Part shown: positions 49,273 to 58,962 of the stretch, one piece after another
Layout of the letters: every line of letters begins with the position of its first letter
Position numbering within the stretch: position 1 is the first letter of the stretch
Notes under the pieces: generated by a model
What the model was told of the DNA's origin: nothing
Database searches by the model: none
Seen by the model: only the letters and a program-made list of their open reading frames with translations
Program-made: the position numbers and the translations under genes
Origin: Selaginella moellendorffii
Lineage: Eukaryota > Streptophyta > Lycopodiopsida > Selaginellales > Selaginellaceae
Assembly (NCBI RefSeq): GCF_000143415.4
Contig: NW_003314289.1
Location: 1,544,820 to 1,608,819, forward strand
Direction: 5' to 3'
DNA length: 64,000 nucleotides

Positions 49273-50382
49273 ATGTCGAACGGCAAGAAGTCTATTTTGC
49301 AGCCTTCAACTAGTGGTAGTATGAGCCAGCCACCATTTTCTGTTCAAGCCTTTCATGCAAACAATTGGTCAAGATTGCCAAGTTATGACACACATGCCCA
49401 AAACTTGAGATCACGGAGGACAAGTGGTGATAACAGAAGTTTGAGTTTGCAGCCTTCAATTAGTGTTTACAGCAGACGAAGCAGTGCTTCCAGTGGCAAC
49501 CAGTTCTATACTAAAAGTGATGGGTGGGCTGGATCATGGTTAAATTCGTCCAGATCTTCAAGCTTTTCAACTACCAGCAGCACTAAAAGTGGATCTTCTG
49601 GAATCAGCCAAATTTCCGTCCAGGCTGTTGCTTCTACCGGACCAGTTCTGGAAAGGAGTGGTCACATCTTACCAAGATGCGGATTTAGCTCAAGGCCTCC
49701 ATCTTCTGTTTCCGTCCAGGCTGTTTCTTCTGTTCCGGAAAGGAGTGGTCACGATCTTGTACCAAGATGCGGATTTAGCTCAAGGCCTCCATCTTCTGTT
49801 CAAGCTTTCAAAGATGGTCACAACAACTGGTGGAGCCTAACCAGTGATGGATCTTCAGCTTCCAGCTTGCAGTCGGCTCAGAAGTCCTCAGCACCTGACT
49901 CAGCTTCAAGAATTAAATCTGCAGCGTCTGTCCAGAACTCGGGCAGAGCATTTAGACGTGATTTGGATCAGCTCACACACACAAGCAGCACCAAGTCTCA
50001 ATTTAGCTCAAGGCCTCCATCTTCTGTTCAGGCTTTTAAAGATGGTCGCAACAACTGGTGGAGCCTAACCAGTGATGGATCTTCAGCTTCCAGCTTGCGG
50101 TCGGTTCAGAAGTCCTCAGCACCTGACTCAGCTTCAAGAATTAAATCTGCAGCGTCTGTCCAGAACTCGGGCAGATCATTTAGACGTGATTTGGATCAGC
50201 CCACATACACGAGCAGCACCCAGTCTCAGTTTAGCTCAAGGCCTCCATCTTCTGTTCAGGCATTCGAGAGTGGTCGCAATAACTGGCCCAGTTCATCGGC
50301 TTCAAGTATTAGACCTGTCCAGAACTCACATGGTTCGGGTATGAGAAGGTGGAGAAGGTTTTTTGTGTCCTGTTATTGTTAA
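49273..50382 (+). CDS. Ser-rich tandem-repeat protein, unknown
   Basis: An intronless frame of 369 residues from the ATG at 49273 (MSNGKKSILQPSTSG). Composition is dominated by Ser with Arg, Gln and Asn. It contains two nearly identical 228-bp tandem repeats (49774-50001 and 50002-50229; 76 residues each) and a partial third from 50230. Each opens with FSSRPPSSVQAF, then has NNWWSLTSDGSSASSL, APDSASRIKSAASVQNSG and FRRDLDQ. An earlier 90-bp repeat lies at 49684-49773. The repeats keep the frame, which supports coding. No signal peptide, membrane segment or known domain is visible. The protein is likely disordered, and RRDLD and RIKSA offer possible phosphorylation sites. Function unknown. Confidence 0.6.
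   Translation: MSNGKKSILQPSTSGSMSQPPFSVQAFHANNWSRLPSYDTHAQNLRSRRTSGDNRSLSLQPSISVYSRRSSASSGNQFYTKSDGWAGSWLNSSRSSSFSTTSSTKSGSSGISQISVQAVASTGPVLERSGHILPRCGFSSRPPSSVSVQAVSSVPERSGHDLVPRCGFSSRPPSSVQAFKDGHNNWWSLTSDGSSASSLQSAQKSSAPDSASRIKSAASVQNSGRAFRRDLDQLTHTSSTKSQFSSRPPSSVQAFKDGRNNWWSLTSDGSSASSLRSVQKSSAPDSASRIKSAASVQNSGRSFRRDLDQPTYTSSTQSQFSSRPPSSVQAFESGRNNWPSSSASSIRPVQNSHGSGMRRWRRFFVSCYC
49774..50290 (+). repeat. 228-bp in-frame tandem repeat
   Basis: Two full units and a partial third, each beginning tttagctcaaggcctccatc. Units differ at only a few positions, so the duplication is recent. Confidence 0.9.
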
Positions 50383-50419
50383 AAAACTTAAACAAGACTA
50401 TCAAAGTCCATTGTAAATA

Positions 50420-50725
50420 TTATTTCTGCAAGATTTTTACCCCATTTGTGCAGCTCTCCAAAGCAACAAGACAATGCTGCCACGCATCAACTGATGGATA
50501 GTTCATGTCGAGCAGAAACTGGACCAGAGAATGGAGCTCATCACAAGAATCGCCATTTTCGTATCTCTCCACAAGCTCACACCTTGTTTCAAGCGCTGCC
50601 ACTGCTGCAATCCTCTCATCTTCTGCCTTGAGATGGCCCGTTGCTGCTAACGAAACTCCACAGTGAATTTGAGCAGACACAAGAAGCACTGTTAGTAGCA
50701 GCAACAAGAGCGCCTTGCTCCCCAT
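50420..50725 (-). CDS. Small secreted Cys-containing protein, unknown
   Basis: From the ATG at 50725 this frame gives 101 residues. A hydrophobic N-terminus (MGSKALLLLLLTVLLVSAQI) is a convincing signal peptide with cleavage near GVSLA. The mature part has four Cys (RCELV, SCDEL, HCLVA, SCTNG) and an acidic N-terminal half. Four Cys with this spacing could form two disulfides, as in many apoplastic plant peptides and prolamin-like proteins, but I do not recognise the family. No intron is needed. Its 3' end converges with the Ser-rich gene, only 37 bp away. Confidence 0.55.
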   Translation of the reverse strand: MGSKALLLLLLTVLLVSAQIHCGVSLAATGHLKAEDERIAAVAALETRCELVERYENGDSCDELHSLVQFLLDMNYPSVDAWQHCLVALESCTNGVKILQK

Positions 50726-50856
50726 AAAGGAAGAATGAAGAAATAGAACTCCTAACAGCTTTTTGGCTTTTTTCCTGGGCAGAAGTGCACATTTCAACCA
50801 ACATTTAAGTCACCACTAAAGTTCAAGTTGTGTTTGTAAATTCAATTAGCTCAGGT

Positions 50857-53076
50857 TTACAGAGTATACATGTTAGAGAGAAGAACATACGTAGCTGAAA
50901 ATCTGGACAAGTTCCGATCGAGGATAGCCTCATTTGCAGCACATCTGGCACTAGTAACTTTCACATCTGGTTGTCTTCCACACGAACCCAGGAATGCCGC
51001 CACCGCCACCTTGCCCGGATCGTAAGGCATGCTATCAAACAGGTCCTTGGCCTCGTTCACAAGTCCAGCTCTACCAAGAACATCAATCATACAACAGATG
51101 TGCTCTTCCTTGGAAACCACAAAGTAATCAAACTCCATCGAGCCAAAGCATTGACAAGCCTCTTTCAAATGACCTGAGTGGCTCAATGCCGTAAGAATGC
51201 TCATAAACGTTACTTCGTCCCGACTAACACCCTCTAAATTGAGAATGTAGAGGAGAGTCTTGGGGCTCTGTGGATGCCGCGAATGGGCATATGCTGCCAC
51301 CATGGCTGTCCAGGACAGTGTGTCTCTCGCGGGCATCTGGCTAAAAAGGTGCCACGCCTGAAACACGTCACCGTGGTGAGCATACGTGGCAAGCATGGCA
51401 TTCCACGTCACCCCGTCCCGCTCCGGAATCCAGTCAAAGCTGGCCCTGGCCTCGTCAACGCAATGACTCTGACCGTACGCCGCGATCAGCGCATTCCACG
51501 TCACCACGCTACGGTACGGCATCGAGTCAAACAGCTTCCTGGCCTCGTCAACCAGGCGAGCCTCGCCGTACGCACCAACCATCACGTTCCACGTCACCAC
51601 ACTCCTCAGCGGCATTGTATCAAACATGACACGCGCCTCCTCCAAATGCCCGCCCCGGGAATATGCCGAAACCATGCTGGTCCAAGATACCAGGTCGTGC
51701 AGTGGCATCCGATCAAATACCTTCTTTGCTTCATGGAGATTCCCAGCCTGGGCATATGCTGTGAGCAGAATCGTCCACGAGACCAAGTCCGCTTGTGGCA
51801 TCTTTGTAAGTGTGCTATCCAAAGATTCTAAATTCTGGGCATGGGCATATGCTCTAAGCATCGCATTCCAAGAGACTACGTTCCTCTCAGGCATTGCATC
51901 AAAGATTCCCTTCGCCTCTCCCAAATGCCCGTCCTGGGAATATCCCTGAAGCAGCGAAGTCCACGACACAATGCTTTTGACCAGCGCAGAGTCAAAGAGA
52001 TTCTTAGCATCCTTTAGATGCCCATTTTGGGCATATGCCTGTATCATAGTGCTCCAAGTTACCACATTCCTCTCAGGCATGGAATCAAACACCCTCTTCG
52101 ATTCTAGCAAATGACCCTTCTCGGCATAAGCTTTCACCATCATCGTCCACGAGACAATCGTCCTCTGTGGCATCCCATCAAACGTTTCTTTCGCATCTTT
52201 CATATGCCCAACGAGGGCATACGTCTGTGCCATGACCGTCCAAGTCATTACGTTTGGCTCCGGCATCTCTTTCAAGAGCTCGAGAGCTTTCCTGGGCTCC
52301 CCATTTTGCCTATACATAGTCACCACCGTGTTCCACGACACAACGTTTAGCCTCGGCATTCGCAAGAACAGCTTCTCGGCCTCTTCGACATCGCCCTCTT
52401 GCGCATAGGCCCCGATCATCGCGTTCCAGGAAGCTATGCTTCGATCCTCCATCTTGTCAAACAATCTCCTGGCTTCCTGGAGCTGCCCGTTCTGAGCATA
52501 CCCAGTGATCAAAGTGTTCCACGAGACTGCGTCCCTGTCTCGCATTCCATCGAAAAGCTCCCTGGCTTCTCGTGTCCGACCGTCTTGAACGTACGCTGCG
52601 ATGAGCGTGTTGCACGAGACGATGTTCTTCTCCGGCATTCTCTGGAACACCAACCTTGCCTCGTTGGTATGCCCGCTCTGGGCATACGCCGAGACGATGA
52701 TGCTCCACGAGTAGACATTCGGTTGGGCGATGCCGTCAAACACCGCCCTCGCTTCCTGCAAGCTCCCAAGTTTGCCATACATCTCCACCAAAAGGTTCAA
52801 GAGGTACCTGTCCTGCAAATGGTGCTCGCTCTTCCGGATCCGACCGTGTAGCTCTCGGCCCTGGAGGAGATTGTCACACGACTTGACGAGTGTTGCGAGC
52901 TGGAAGGCTCCCTCGGCTCCGCTGCGCTGGTCTAAAACTTCTCTGGCCAGCCGACCCCATTTGAGACCAGGAACCGAGCTTGCGAGACTTGTCAAGTAGT
53001 GATCCGGGAGTGTTCCCAGCGCCAGACCTTGGTGAGGACCAAATGGTATCCTGAGATCACTGGCACTCAGCGCCAT
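50857..53076 (-). CDS. PPR protein with 16 uniform 31-residue motifs
   Basis: A 739-residue intronless pentatricopeptide-repeat protein from the ATG at 53076. After an N-terminal region with two ordinary motifs, 16 consecutive short S-type motifs of 31 residues follow without L or long P motifs, each like VVSWNAMLRAYAHAQ. Code positions (5 and last) are mostly N/D, N/N, N/S, T/N and T/D. It ends in an E1-like block stopping at YVLLSNMYTL, so E2 and DYW are missing. It should bind a specific organellar RNA, predicted from the code. The start of the array is preceded by LHGRIRKSEHHLQDRYLLN. No obvious transit peptide was seen. The stop lies 131 bp from the start of the small secreted-protein gene. 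Confidence 0.95.
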   Translation of the reverse strand: MALSASDLRIPFGPHQGLALGTLPDHYLTSLASSVPGLKWGRLAREVLDQRSGAEGAFQLATLVKSCDNLLQGRELHGRIRKSEHHLQDRYLLNLLVEMYGKLGSLQEARAVFDGIAQPNVYSWSIIVSAYAQSGHTNEARLVFQRMPEKNIVSCNTLIAAYVQDGRTREARELFDGMRDRDAVSWNTLITGYAQNGQLQEARRLFDKMEDRSIASWNAMIGAYAQEGDVEEAEKLFLRMPRLNVVSWNTVVTMYRQNGEPRKALELLKEMPEPNVMTWTVMAQTYALVGHMKDAKETFDGMPQRTIVSWTMMVKAYAEKGHLLESKRVFDSMPERNVVTWSTMIQAYAQNGHLKDAKNLFDSALVKSIVSWTSLLQGYSQDGHLGEAKGIFDAMPERNVVSWNAMLRAYAHAQNLESLDSTLTKMPQADLVSWTILLTAYAQAGNLHEAKKVFDRMPLHDLVSWTSMVSAYSRGGHLEEARVMFDTMPLRSVVTWNVMVGAYGEARLVDEARKLFDSMPYRSVVTWNALIAAYGQSHCVDEARASFDWIPERDGVTWNAMLATYAHHGDVFQAWHLFSQMPARDTLSWTAMVAAYAHSRHPQSPKTLLYILNLEGVSRDEVTFMSILTALSHSGHLKEACQCFGSMEFDYFVVSKEEHICCMIDVLGRAGLVNEAKDLFDSMPYDPGKVAVAAFLGSCGRQPDVKVTSARCAANEAILDRNLSRFSATYVLLSNMYTL

Positions 53077-53191
53077 GCATGGTCTCTGAAGATCACTGAA
53101 AACTACGTTGATCTCTAGCCTGGAACTTGGAACCAAAAAAACGTTTCACGATTTATTAACATACCACTTTACGCACAAAGCTCTCGTCGTC

Positions 53192-54034
53192 CTAGTCCTT
53201 GATACTCTTCTGCAAAGACAATGAGCAAACAAAATGGTAAGAAATGGATCAAACGATTTGAGGGAGTACCTTGTCTTCGTCCTTGTGTTTCTCCTTGTCT
53301 TTCTTCTTGTCATCGCCCTCCAGCTTTGCTTCCTTCTTCTTGTCTTTCTTTTTCTCCTCCTCGTCTCCATGCTTCTCCTTCTTCTCCTTTTTCTCGCCAT
53401 CGCCCTCGCCCTTGTCCTTTTTCTCCTTCTTCTCTTTTTTCTTCTCTTTCACTTCGTCTCCCTCGTCCTTGCCTTTCTCTTTCTTCTCCTTGTCTTTCTT
53501 CTCTTTCTTTTTTTCCTTCGATTCATCACCCTCTTCTCCATCCTTCTTCTCCTTGTCCTTCTTTTCCTTCTTCTTCTCCTTCCTTTCATCGCCCTCGCCT
53601 GATCCTTCCTTCTCTTTCTTCTTCTCCTTCGTGTCATCGCCATGCTTGTCCTTCTTCTTCTCTTTCTTCTCATCTCCCTTGTCATGCTCAGCCTCTAACG
53701 TTTTCTCTTTCTTTTCCTTCTTTTTTTCCTTCTCATCATCAACTTCCAAGCTTTTCTCTGTTTTCTCCTTCTTCTTCTCCTTGTCGCCGTCCACTTCCAC
53801 GCATTTTTCCTTCTTCTACTTCTTCTCCTTCTTCTTCTCCTTGTGATCTTCGTCCACCTCCACGCACTTCTCCTTCTTCTCCTTCTTCTCCTTCTTCTTC
53901 TCCTTGTGATCCTCGTCCACCTCCGCGCTCTTCTCCTTCTTCTCCTTCTTCTCTTTCTTCTTCTCCATGCCACTGTCCTCCAGATGCATCTTCTTCTCCA
54001 CGTCCACCTCCAAATGCTTCACTTGCTGCGCCAT
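53192..54034 (-). pseudogene. Lys/Glu-rich (KEKE) gene with an in-frame stop
   Basis: From the ATG at 54034 (MAQQVKHLEVDVEKKMHLED) the minus frame is open and dominated by KKEKKEKK, separated by VEVDEDH-type spacers. A TAG at 53816-53818 ends it after 72 codons, yet the same frame continues with the same repeat character to 53270. A 60-nt GT-AG intron (53210-53269) then joins a short last exon ending SIKD. Without the stop it would be 260 residues. Such Lys/Glu proteins are disordered and highly charged. The stop may be a nonsense mutation (GAG to TAG fits), a sequencing error, or a real short protein. Plus-strand open frames here are shadows of the repeat. Confidence 0.6.
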
Positions 54035-54040
54035 GTCCAA

Positions 54041-54310
54041 GGCCTGGAAAAAATCACAAACAAAACTCTCAGCAAAGCATGGACGATCGAGCTCTCTTAT
54101 CAATTTCGCATTTGGATCGCCATTCCTATATAGATCTAACTTCTAACTGAGATCGATCATCGCTTACCAAGAGATCCAAGGCCTAGAAAATCACAAAAAA
54201 AATAAAATAATGGCTCTCTATCAATTCCGCAACGATCGCTTTTGATCGCGATTCCTACATAGATGTAGATATTCTAGCTGAGATCGATCATCGCTTACCC
54301 GGAAGTAAGA
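54041..54310 (-). repeat. Tandem duplication in the 5' leader (about 130 bp)
   Basis: Unit 1 is about 54041-54175 and unit 2 about 54176-54310. Both carry aaggcct(g/a)gaaaa at one end and gagatcgatcatcgcttac at the other. On the minus strand each unit contains an intron, with GTAAGCGATGATCGATCTC donors and TTTTCCAG or TTTTCTAG acceptors. Confidence 0.8.
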
Positions 54311-55019
54311 GATCCACGCGCCGCGATCCAAAAACCCTAGCCAAATGTAGGCAACGCGCTTCCTTCCGCGTGGAGATTCCATCGCATCTTTGTGGATACG
54401 TGGCAGCCAGCTGTGGACTATGGTTTGACTAGGGTAACCGTATTTGACTATCATTGACCGGAGGGGTGATTCTTTCGCCATCAAATAACAATAAAGACAC
54501 ACACGCTCCCATTTTATGGCCTTTGACACCGATGTTCCGTCACCTTGTCATCTTTTAGGGCAGTGCATGCATGGCACGCACTGCCATTGTCGTTTTGCCC
54601 TTAACTTTCTCTTCTATCACCCTGCATGGATGGCGAGAGAAAGAGAGAGCAATCAGACCAGCGAGGAGAAGGAGGCTTCTTTTTAAATGCACACCGGAGA
54701 CAGCAACTGCAAAGAAGATAAAGGACTAAGAAGTCTCGATCGATCATCAAGCTGAAGCAAGGATTCTCATTTTTGTTTCCTGGCTCTCCATGTTGTTCTC
54801 GCTCAAGAGCTCTGTTTGTTGGGCATTTTGAGAGTGACAAGGCCATGGCATTTTAAAGGCGTGACCCACACCTTTGTCCTTCGGTCTAGCTCTTTGTCCT
54901 CTGAAAACTCGAGGAAAAGATTTGGTCGGTACGTTGCTCCTCTCGGACGATCTAAGCATCATAAGATACAAATCGTAGGACTTTGTGTCTTCTTTTCTGG
55001 GCTGGCTGTGGTGGCTGCA
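54311..55019. other. Divergent intergenic region
   Basis: It contains the presumed promoters of the Lys/Glu-rich gene (minus) and the bHLH gene (plus). No separate gene is supported; short open frames on both strands lack domain features. Confidence 0.4.
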
Positions 55020-56445
55020 ATGGTGAGCCACAAGTGCCTTTATCTCGTTTCTTCGACTGATGAACTCGACCTTATATCTTTGTTTCGCGTGTGTGCCAGG
55101 ACCCAGAAACTCCCGGGATGACCAACGAGGGATTCTCCTCGCAAGGCTGCGATGATTTCCTGGAGCTCCTGCCGATTCTGCTCAACACCCACAACCAAAA
55201 GGACGTGATGCACAGCATGGGGATGCTGTCCGCGGCGGCATCGTGCTCTCCCCAGGATCACCACGGCAATGCGGCTAGAAACGCTGCAGCACTCGCGGTG
55301 GCTACTCCGGACCATCAATCCGGCGATAGAAAAGAGCATGGCTCTTTGGACACTGTTGTTCATCCCGGGGACGAGCTCTATGGCAACCCAGTGTACAGTA
55401 GCGCGAGTTGTAACAGCTCCAAGACTCCAAAGGCTGGGAGACTTAAGGCAATGGTTCCTCCGGCCTTGGGCGGAGTTCTCTCCGCCCAAGAGGACCTCGG
55501 ACCCAAGAGTGGCGATGGCAAGAAAGCCACCGTGAAGCGCGATGTTTGCGGCGACGAGGTGAAGAAGCAGCAGCAGCAAGGTCAAGCGAGCAAAGTTTGC
55601 TCCAAGGCCGCCGGGAGCGCGTCCAAGAACCTGGTGTCAGAGAGGAAACGACGCAAGAAGCTCAACGAGAGGCTCTACTCACTGCGAGCAATCGTCCCCA
55701 AGATTAGCAAGGTTTATCATTCTCTCTTCTTGCTCCCCTAGAACACCTCTCGAGCCAGAGCTAGAACTTTCACTCTCTTGCAACGTAGAAACCTTTCAAG
55801 ATGAAACCTTTGATTGGATTGGATTGCATCGCAGATGGACAAGGCGTCAATCGTGGCCGACGCTATTGATTACGTGCAAGAGCTGCAGGGAAAGGTGCAA
55901 GAGCTTCAGGAGGATGTGTCGAGCCTCGAGGCGGCGGAGAGGCGAGAAGTGGAGCTCGGGAGCGTCGTCGACGCCTGGAACGAGATGATCGTCAGTGACC
56001 ACCGGGGTTGCAGCTATTCCACCGACATCGACCAGCACTACGCCAAGTTGCGCAACCAAGACTCCCGCAAAGCAGTCGAGGTAGTTCTCTTTCTTTCGTA
56101 TCCATTTACAAGTTTGTTCTTCTCCAGCTCGAAGTTTCCAAGCTCGAGGAGCAAGTGTTCTACTTGAGAATCAACTGTGGGAACTCGGACGGAGTTCTCA
56201 TCCAGCTCGCGAAGGCCTTTGAATCCATCGGGCTGGAGTTTAGCAGCGCAAGTCTCTCGTCCTTCCAAGGCAAGATCATCAACAGCTTCATCGCGAAAGT
56301 AAGCTCCTTTCCATCTTATAGTTCCAAGATCTCCTCATGGAAACGAGAAAACTTTGTCCAGATGGAAGAATGGAAGTCCTTGCACACCGACGAAGTAAAG
56401 AAGATCCTCCTTGAGCTCGCCTCCAAGTATGGAATCTATGGCTAA
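55020..56445 (+). CDS. bHLH transcription factor with ACT-like C-terminus
   Basis: Five exons (55020-55022, 55100-55711, 55835-56080, 56128-56298, 56362-56445) give 371 residues. The first coding exon would hold only the ATG, followed by a 77-nt intron and DPETPGMTNEG. Alternatively translation starts at the Met in exon 2. The bHLH domain spans about residues 178-240: basic region SKNLVSERKRRKKLNERL, with His replaced by Ser at the usual H-E-R position as in the bHLH35/27 and AMS groups, loop, then MDKASIVADAIDYVQELQ. The C-terminal region (LEVSKLEEQVFYLRI...LAKAFESIGLEFSSASLSSF) resembles the ACT-like dimerisation fold of those groups. It should bind E-box DNA as a dimer. Targets are unknown. 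Confidence 0.93.
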
Positions 56446-56565
56446 ACAAGATATGGCCGTTGTGCACGACCAATGGCTAGACAATCTGGTAATTTTTACT
56501 CTGTAAAAAGGTATATCGCATCGTACAAAATAAAGTTGTGACTAGCAACGGTTAAAATGCACACA

Positions 56566-56637
56566 AGCCCCTAGCGAGGATCGAACTCGCGACCTTTCGC
56601 TTACGAAGCGAACGCACTACCACTATGCTATAGAGGC
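56566..56637 (-). tRNA. tRNA-Thr(CGT)
   Basis: A 72-base cloverleaf: acceptor GCCTCTA/TAGGGGC, anticodon loop TTCGTAA (anticodon CGT), T-stem GCGAG/CTCGC with loop TTCGATC. It sits on the same strand as, and 33 bp past, the DEG1 stop codon. Confidence 0.94.
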
Positions 56638-56670
56638 CATCCTTGCTAGGAACCCCTCCGTGGCCGGAAA

Positions 56671-58559
56671 TTAGTCGCGAGCTTCCAATGTAATGGTCAT
56701 GGTCACCGTCTCTTCTCCACGAAGAACTTCGAGATTTACCTGAAAAGGTAAAAACAAGAGTTTATGAGGACCTCGACCGCTTTCCAAAAGCTCTCTCTCT
56801 CTCTTCCTGTGCGAAGAAAATGTGAAAGTTACTTACAGTCTGCCCGACTTTGCAGGCGTCAAGAATTTTGTAAAGGTCGCTGCCTTTGCTAATCTTCTGC
56901 CCGTTCATGGACACGATAATGTCGCCCATGACAAGCCGGCCATAGGCGTCCCTCGTTGTCGATCGCAATCCCTGCGCGGCGCCAGTCAGCTTTAAAGTTC
57001 TGATAGAAGGAGTAGAAGTTTCGTTTTAAGATGCTTACGGCTTTGCCAGCAGGGCCATCAGGAGAGGCGCCGAGTACGAGGACTCCACTCACGCCAAGTT
57101 GCTCCACTGATTGGTCCGGCGCAAACGAAATCCCCAGAACCGGTCTCGTCACTTTGCCATACTTGATGATCTGGTCGACGATGCCAGCCACCTCCAGACA
57201 AGAACCGAAGTTTTAGTTCTTTCACGCTTATGCAGCCGAAAGCAGCGCGAAAAACGTACCGTGTCAACGGGGATGGAGAAGCCAACGCCGGATGACGCAC
57301 CTGATGGCGAGTAAATTGCCGTGTTGATGCCGATGAGGTTACCAGAGCTGTCGAGCAGCGGACCGCCGCTGTTACCGGGATTTATTGCTGCATCGGTCTG
57401 AATTACGTCTTGTATTGGACGACCGTTTGCAGCAGATGTGATCTCTCGTCGCAGGCCACTGGAAAAGGAAAGCATATAAAACTTTGCATCCGTACTGAAA
57501 AGAGGACATTTAATCTCACCTGATGACTCCCGTGGTTAGCGTGTGATCCAGTCCAAACTGTGCATATACGTAAGGACGTCAGGAAAAGATCGCCGAAAAA
57601 GCTGCAATCGAAGCTGCTTACCGGATTTCCTATAGCGAATACTTTCTGCCCAACGAGAAGCTCTGAAGAATTCCCTAGTGGCAGCGGTCGTAATGTTTTG
57701 TTGCTGCTGGCATCGATTTTTAAAACCGCAACGTCCTTGTCTTGGTCATAGCCGACTATGGAGGCTTCGTGCGTAGATTGGTCTCCCATTGTGATTCTAT
57801 TTATCAAGAAAACGTGAGGAGTTATTTCTTCTTCGTTGTTTGCAAACGTAAAACACAACTTACTTCAAGTCAGAGGCTCCTCGAATAACATGATAGTTTG
57901 TAACAATGTGCCCGTCTTTGTCCCAGACAAATCCCGATCCCGATCCTTGAGGGACTTCCATTATGTCCGAGGTGAAGGCGTCTCGCCTGTAGCAGCACAA
58001 AATGAAAAACGATTGTTAAAACTCTTTGCGAACGAAAGCAAAGAAAGAAAAGCGCAAAGTTTGCAAACCTGACTGCTAGATTTGTGATGTACACGACCGA
58101 TGGAGTCGAATTCCGGAATAAGTTGATAGTCACAAGCTCATCCGACAGGAATCTTTGCGTTGACGTATTCACAAAAGCTTGCGCGTCCGCCGGTGTGATC
58201 ATCACGGAGATCATAACCGCGAGCGACATGCACCACGTAGCATACGAATCCAGTTTGCCATCGCTCTTTTGCTGTGTCGATAGCCATCTGAAAATCTCGT
58301 CGCCCAAATTATTTTGCCGGGCTTGAAGATGTCTGATCTTGAGGAAAAAATTCGAAGAAGAAGAAAAATCTCGCCTGTCTTTGAGAATTCCGAAGCTCTT
58401 GCTAGATCCAGCAGCTGGAATGCCCTGCTCCAATTTGCTCACCACGACAATTCTAGAGCTGGAGCAACTAGAATCCCTATGTCGCCTCTCGCGCCGGGAA
58501 GAATCTAGGCCCTGGATGTTCGATGCGCTGGAAGAACAAGCTGCGGCGACTAGAGCCAT
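56671..58559 (-). CDS. DEG1: DEG1-type plastid serine protease
   Basis: A multi-exon gene for a DegP/HtrA-family protease of the thylakoid lumen, involved in repair and turnover of photosystem II proteins. The N-terminus is Ser/Arg-rich (transit peptide). A hydrophobic segment ending TPADAQAF follows, fitting lumen targeting and cleavage. Then [20 protein letters not shown] begins the protease. The catalytic triad is His in [14 protein letters not shown], Asp in [12 protein letters not shown] and Ser in [14 protein letters not shown] domain follows ([40 protein letters not shown]). It ends [20 protein letters not shown]. Similarity is strongest to Arabidopsis DEG1 rather than DEG5/DEG8. Introns are about 60-110 nt. 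ATG at 58559; stop at 56671-56673. Confidence 0.95.
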
Positions 58560-58889
58560 GCGATGCGATCGCGGCAGCTAGATCCAGAGGATGCTGCCCC
58601 GGCCGATCGATTCGATGGATCGCGAAATTTCTACTTACAAGAGAGCGCTGCCAGAGAGGATCTTCTCCTAGGGCAAAGAACTCCGTGGCACACAGAAATA
58701 CGACACATAGCGCTCCCATTGACACGCTACACCCTTGAGTGACGGCTGGGATACCTTTGAAAAGACGTTGCGTGGGCATCTTACCGTTGGATTATGTGTT
58801 CCAGATGCCCGGGAAAAGAAATTCTTTTTCTAATTTTATTATTGCTTGAGAAGCTTAGGAAGTTTTGCCTGGAAAAGGGTTACATCACT
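58560..58889. other. 5' region of DEG1
   Basis: GC-rich leader and promoter of DEG1 (minus strand). No separate gene is supported. Confidence 0.4.
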
Positions 58890-58962
58890 TCCGTTGTAGT
58901 CTAGTCGGTTAGGATACTCGGCTCTCACCCGAGCGACCCGGGTTCAAGTCCCGGCAACGGAA
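58890..58962 (+). tRNA. tRNA-Glu(CTC)
   Basis: A 73-base cloverleaf: acceptor TCCGTTG/CAACGGA, anticodon CTC in GGCTCTCACCC, T-arm CCGGGTTCAAGTCCCGG, discriminator A. A TTTT run after it (about 58970 and 58982) suits Pol III termination. Confidence 0.96.

Noticed and set aside
49684-50290. Tandem repeats as a CRISPR-like array
   Set aside because: The repeats are contiguous 228-bp coding units without unique spacers, in a eukaryotic setting.
53077-53136. Upstream extension of the second PPR protein
   Set aside because: The extension begins at TTG and contains no ATG; the first ATG is at 53076, so the shorter protein is preferred.
53221-54150. Long plus-strand open frames rich in Ser, Pro, Leu and Phe
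   Set aside because: They are the complement of the Lys/Glu-rich repeat (GAAG/CTTC) and are open only because that repeat lacks stops in several frames.
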